64,000 bases of DNA from Phycisphaerales bacterium. GTDB lineage: Bacteria; Planctomycetota; Phycisphaerae; UBA1845; Fen-1342. Under the pieces are notes generated by a model. The model saw only the letters and a program-made list of their open reading frames with translations. It was not told the DNA's origin and did no database searches. Shown piece after piece: positions 61,337 to 64,000 of the stretch (position 1 is the stretch's first letter; each line of letters begins with the position of its first letter). The translations under genes and the position numbers were made by a program. Location of the stretch: the NCBI GenBank assembly GCA_016710275.1, contig JADJXS010000001.1, positions 868,001 through 932,000 of the forward strand. Reading direction: 5' to 3'.

Positions 61337-64000
61337 CTATCCGCCGAACAGGCGCTGCCACATTTCCGGTCCGTTCTCAATGAAAATCAGCGCCACGCCC
61401 ATCAGGCTCTCCCCGGCGATGATGCCCGATGCGACCGGGAAGGTGAATTCCTTGGCGACCTTTGGCGCCTTCTTCTCGATGACCCAGCCGATGATCGCAC
61501 CGATCAGGAACAGCAGCGCGTAGTACCAGTTGAACACCCACGCCAGGCCGACGCCCGCCGCCGACGGGATCCAGACCTTCGCCTTCGCCGGGGCGACCAT
61601 GCTCAGGATCGGCAGCACGATCCCCACCGCGCCGCCGATCACGATCGACCACAGCTTGAGCGGCTCGAGGTTGTCCAGGCCTTTGCTGAGCGCTTCGGCG
61701 ACGCCGCGCCAGGCCTGCGCCGCCGGCGCGGGGAACTGCGGCGTGCCGAGTACGTCGGCGCTGGGGATCAACAGGCGAAAGGCGAAGACCGTGACCAGCG
61801 TGCCGGTAAAGATGCCGCAGAACTGGGCGATGAACTGCTTGCGCGGGTTGGCGCCCAGCAGGTAGCCGCTCTTGAGGTCGGTCAGCAGGTCGGCCGAGGA
61901 GCCGGCCGCGCCGGCGGTGATGTTGGCGGCCATCAGGTTGACGTTCATGGCGGCAGTGGCGTCGCCGGCCACCTTGGCCGGATGCACGATGCCGAAGGTG
62001 AGCTGCATGATCTTGCCCATCGCGCCGATCGGCGTGGTGTCGGTCTCGCCGGTCACGCGGCAGGCCACCAGCGCCAGCCCGAAGGTCATGACGACCGCCA
62101 GCGCGCTCTGCCAATAGGGCATGCCGAAGCTCTCGTGCGCCAGCCAGCAGATCGCCACCAGTGCGAAGAGCTGGCCGATCACGAACCACGACGTGGGTGT
62201 CTCGATCGCCTCCAGGGGGTCGTTCGACTTCGCCCCGCGCCTGCCAAACAGGTTGAACAGACCGCCGAATGCACGAAGCGCACTGCGCCATTGCAGCGCA
62301 AAGGCCAGCAACCCGCTGGTCACCATGCACGCCGTCCCGCCCCACAGCGTCCAGTACACCAGGTCGCGGAAGTTCTCGCTGGCGCGCGGCTTCTTGGAGG
62401 CGGCGATCAGGTTATTGACCGCCGCGCTCAGCAAGACATCATCCTCGATGACCTTGACGGCCTCGTCGACGCCCTCCTCCGGTGCGGGGCCGAGCGTCCG
62501 CAGGGCGCGGTTCTCCTCGTCCAGCGCGATCCAGCCGGCCAGTGCTTCCGGGATTTTTCCGGTCAGGGTCCGTCGTCCCGCGGCTGCCGACAGTTCATCG
62601 ACCAGCGCCTCAAACGCGGGCGTCTTGTTGATGGCCTTCACGGCCGTTCGCTCCGATTCGCTCATCGGCCCGCGCCACAGCAGCAGCGCGGCCTCACCCG
62701 ACGTCTCCACGCGCAGGCGTTGCGTTAAAGAATCCGGAATCTTGATTTTCCGAAACGGTTCCGGCAGCACCACGCTCGACCACCACGGCTCGTATCCGGG
62801 GAGCACCGAGCGCTCATACAGCGCCGCCAGCGCCCGGAGATATTGCGGATCGCTGCTGGCCGCCCGCAGCCCCTCATACTGCTCAGGCGAGATCAGCTCG
62901 CGCATCCGAAGCCGGCCGTCGTCAAACTCCAGCAGCGCGGCCAGGTCCTTCTTCGCACTGAACTCCGCCGGCCAGGCCGCCAGCGGCTCCGCGGCGCGGA
63001 ACTGCGACCGCACATAGAGCCGCTGAAGCTGCACCTGCACCCATGGATCGGGGAACATCGTCGCCAGCCGGGCACGGACCCCCGCGCTCATCGGCCCTTC
63101 CCACTTGAGGTCGCCGGTGCGATCGTTGTAGCTGGCGTAGCGGTCGATGTCCGGCTCAGTGCTGAAGATCGCCCGATCGATCACAACCGGAATCGGCTCC
63201 GTGACGGTGAGCGTGATGACGTCCTTATTGATCCAATAGGGGACGAACACCATCCAGCACAGCACCGCGCCGACCATCATCGACACGCATACGCGCAAGC
63301 CGGTGATCGCCCCGGCCGCGATGAACAGCGGCTCCCATGCGAACATCACCCCGCGGCTCATCCATACGGATCCGACCGTGGCCTCATTGAACCTGGTCAC
63401 CCATGCACTGATCTGATGGGGCGCCAGGGTCGAGCTGACAACCGCCAGTCCATCCGTCCAGAACTTGCTCATCGCCGCCAGCAGCCCCGCCGCGCCCAGC
63501 GCCCGCGCCGAGCGCATCCCCGATTCGCCGTGCGAGTGCAGCGCCTTGAGCGTCTCGGCCGCCGCGACGCCGCTGGGAAAGCGAAGCTGCTCGACGTTGA
63601 TCATCTGCCGCTTCATCGGGATGGCCATCGTCACCCCGAGCACCGCCAGCACGAACACCCATCCCAGCATCAGGTCCAGCGGCAGCGATGCGTTGTTCAG
63701 CATGATGTATGCGGCAAAGGCTGAGATCAGCGTCCCGCCCGTCGAGTACCCGGCCGAGGAGGCCGTGCTCTGCATGCAGTTGTTCTCAAGCACGGTCATC
63801 TGCGTGCGCACCAGCCCCAGGCCGTGCAGCGTCGTCCAGATGGCGTAGGAGAGAATGCAGGCCGTGATCGCGACGCCGAATCCCCAGCCGGACTTGAGGC
63901 CGATGTACAGGTTCGTCAGCGACAGAACCCCGCCCAGCACCGACCCCATCAGCACGGCCCGCAGCGTGAGCTGCGCCATCGAGTCGCCGCGGCCGCGATA
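61337..64000 (-). CDS. OPT family oligopeptide transporter, 5' end outside the window
   Basis: OPT transporters move peptides or metal chelates by proton symport. The visible 887 codons contain many membrane helices (AQLTLRAVLMGSVLGGVLSLTNLYIGLKSGW, YSTGGTLISAFAAYIM, RFPSGVAAAETLKAL, and TGEFTFPVASGIIAGESLMG-like region near the end). A large hydrophilic insert (about residues 265-530) separates the halves. The first Met at 63979 falls inside the family N terminus, so the true start is beyond the edge. The ACT gene follows. Confidence 0.9.
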   Translation of the reverse strand, partial: YRGRGDSMAQLTLRAVLMGSVLGGVLSLTNLYIGLKSGWGFGVAITACILSYAIWTTLHGLGLVRTQMTVLENNCMQSTASSAGYSTGGTLISAFAAYIMLNNASLPLDLMLGWVFVLAVLGVTMAIPMKRQMINVEQLRFPSGVAAAETLKALHSHGESGMRSARALGAAGLLAAMSKFWTDGLAVVSSTLAPHQISAWVTRFNEATVGSVWMSRGVMFAWEPLFIAAGAITGLRVCVSMMVGAVLCWMVFVPYWINKDVITLTVTEPIPVVIDRAIFSTEPDIDRYASYNDRTGDLKWEGPMSAGVRARLATMFPDPWVQVQLQRLYVRSQFRAAEPLAAWPAEFSAKKDLAALLEFDDGRLRMRELISPEQYEGLRAASSDPQYLRALAALYERSVLPGYEPWWSSVVLPEPFRKIKIPDSLTQRLRVETSGEAALLLWRGPMSESERTAVKAINKTPAFEALVDELSAAAGRRTLTGKIPEALAGWIALDEENRALRTLGPAPEEGVDEAVKVIEDDVLLSAAVNNLIAASKKPRASENFRDLVYWTLWGGTACMVTSGLLAFALQWRSALRAFGGLFNLFGRRGAKSNDPLEAIETPTSWFVIGQLFALVAICWLAHESFGMPYWQSALAVVMTFGLALVACRVTGETDTTPIGAMGKIMQLTFGIVHPAKVAGDATAAMNVNLMAANITAGAAGSSADLLTDLKSGYLLGANPRKQFIAQFCGIFTGTLVTVFAFRLLIPSADVLGTPQFPAPAAQAWRGVAEALSKGLDNLEPLKLWSIVIGGAVGIVLPILSMVAPAKAKVWIPSAAGVGLAWVFNWYYALLFLIGAIIGWVIEKKAPKVAKEFTFPVASGIIAGESLMGVALIFIENGPEMWQRLFGG

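Overview
The window is GC-rich, densely packed bacterial chromosome and most probably planctomycetal (Planctomycetota; I cannot place the class). The case rests on the gene set: a DUF1501/DUF1800 pair, a VIT/VWA surface protein, a PEP-CTERM protein, a kelch protein with a dockerin-like tail, a sigma factor overlapping a Ser/Thr kinase gene, a fused membrane/spermidine-synthase-like protein, an Agl23-type membrane protein, and a PTPS-III-type pterin enzyme, a FolB bypass reported from Planctomycetes among other phyla. I see no phage, insertion sequence, rRNA or CRISPR array. One tRNA (Thr, CGT) is present.

Layout. 1-5.6 kb: a GspE/PilB-like protein without the Walker A lysine, a CvpA-like membrane protein and a GT39-TPR glycosyltransferase. 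5.7-7.2 kb (minus): PTPS-III and a tRNA-dihydrouridine synthase. 7.3-13.2 kb (plus): a run of tightly spaced genes with a secreted discoidin-like protein, a frameshifted Agl23-type protein, ApbE, a GT2 glycosyltransferase and an S66 peptidase. 13.3-16 kb (minus): a BtuF-like lipoprotein, a second lipoprotein, a metallo-beta-lactamase-fold hydrolase and a small membrane protein. 16.8-20.6 kb (plus): a hydrolase, a GH3 ligase and a FliA/WhiG-type sigma factor. 20.6-25.2 kb (minus): DUF1800, DUF1501 and a PQQ-type sugar dehydrogenase. 25.6-35 kb: a lipoprotein hydrolase, a BFD-like protein, a VIT/VWA protein, MoaB/Mog, two Hsp20 proteins, an inositol-monophosphatase-like enzyme and the membrane/spermidine-synthase fusion. 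35-41 kb (minus): surface proteins, a metallophosphoesterase, a HEAT-like protein, a small winged-helix-like protein and the tRNA. 41.5-49 kb: the kinase/sigma pair, two secreted plus-strand proteins and a LysM protein. 49-54.5 kb: RhlE, GAPDH, bL27, SmpB and a TPR protein. 54.5-64 kb (minus): an AGE-family epimerase, an MCE protein, a four-gene ABC/permease/lipoprotein/DUF3299 operon, an ACT protein and an OPT transporter.

The most distinctive non-coding signal is a family of hairpin repeats in five intergenic clusters (about 16.3, 26.7, 31.5, 40.7 and 46.8 kb). Three clusters share one composite order: a double hairpin, then an identical 32-bp palindrome, then a short tandem array. A diverged copy of the palindrome lies inside a probable coding frame at 15.93 kb. 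Other leads are a possible zinc-type transport operon, start codons placed directly after -10-like hexamers, and two proteins that share a Cys-Gly C-terminal anchor. Start choices, promoters, terminators and hairpins were all read by eye.
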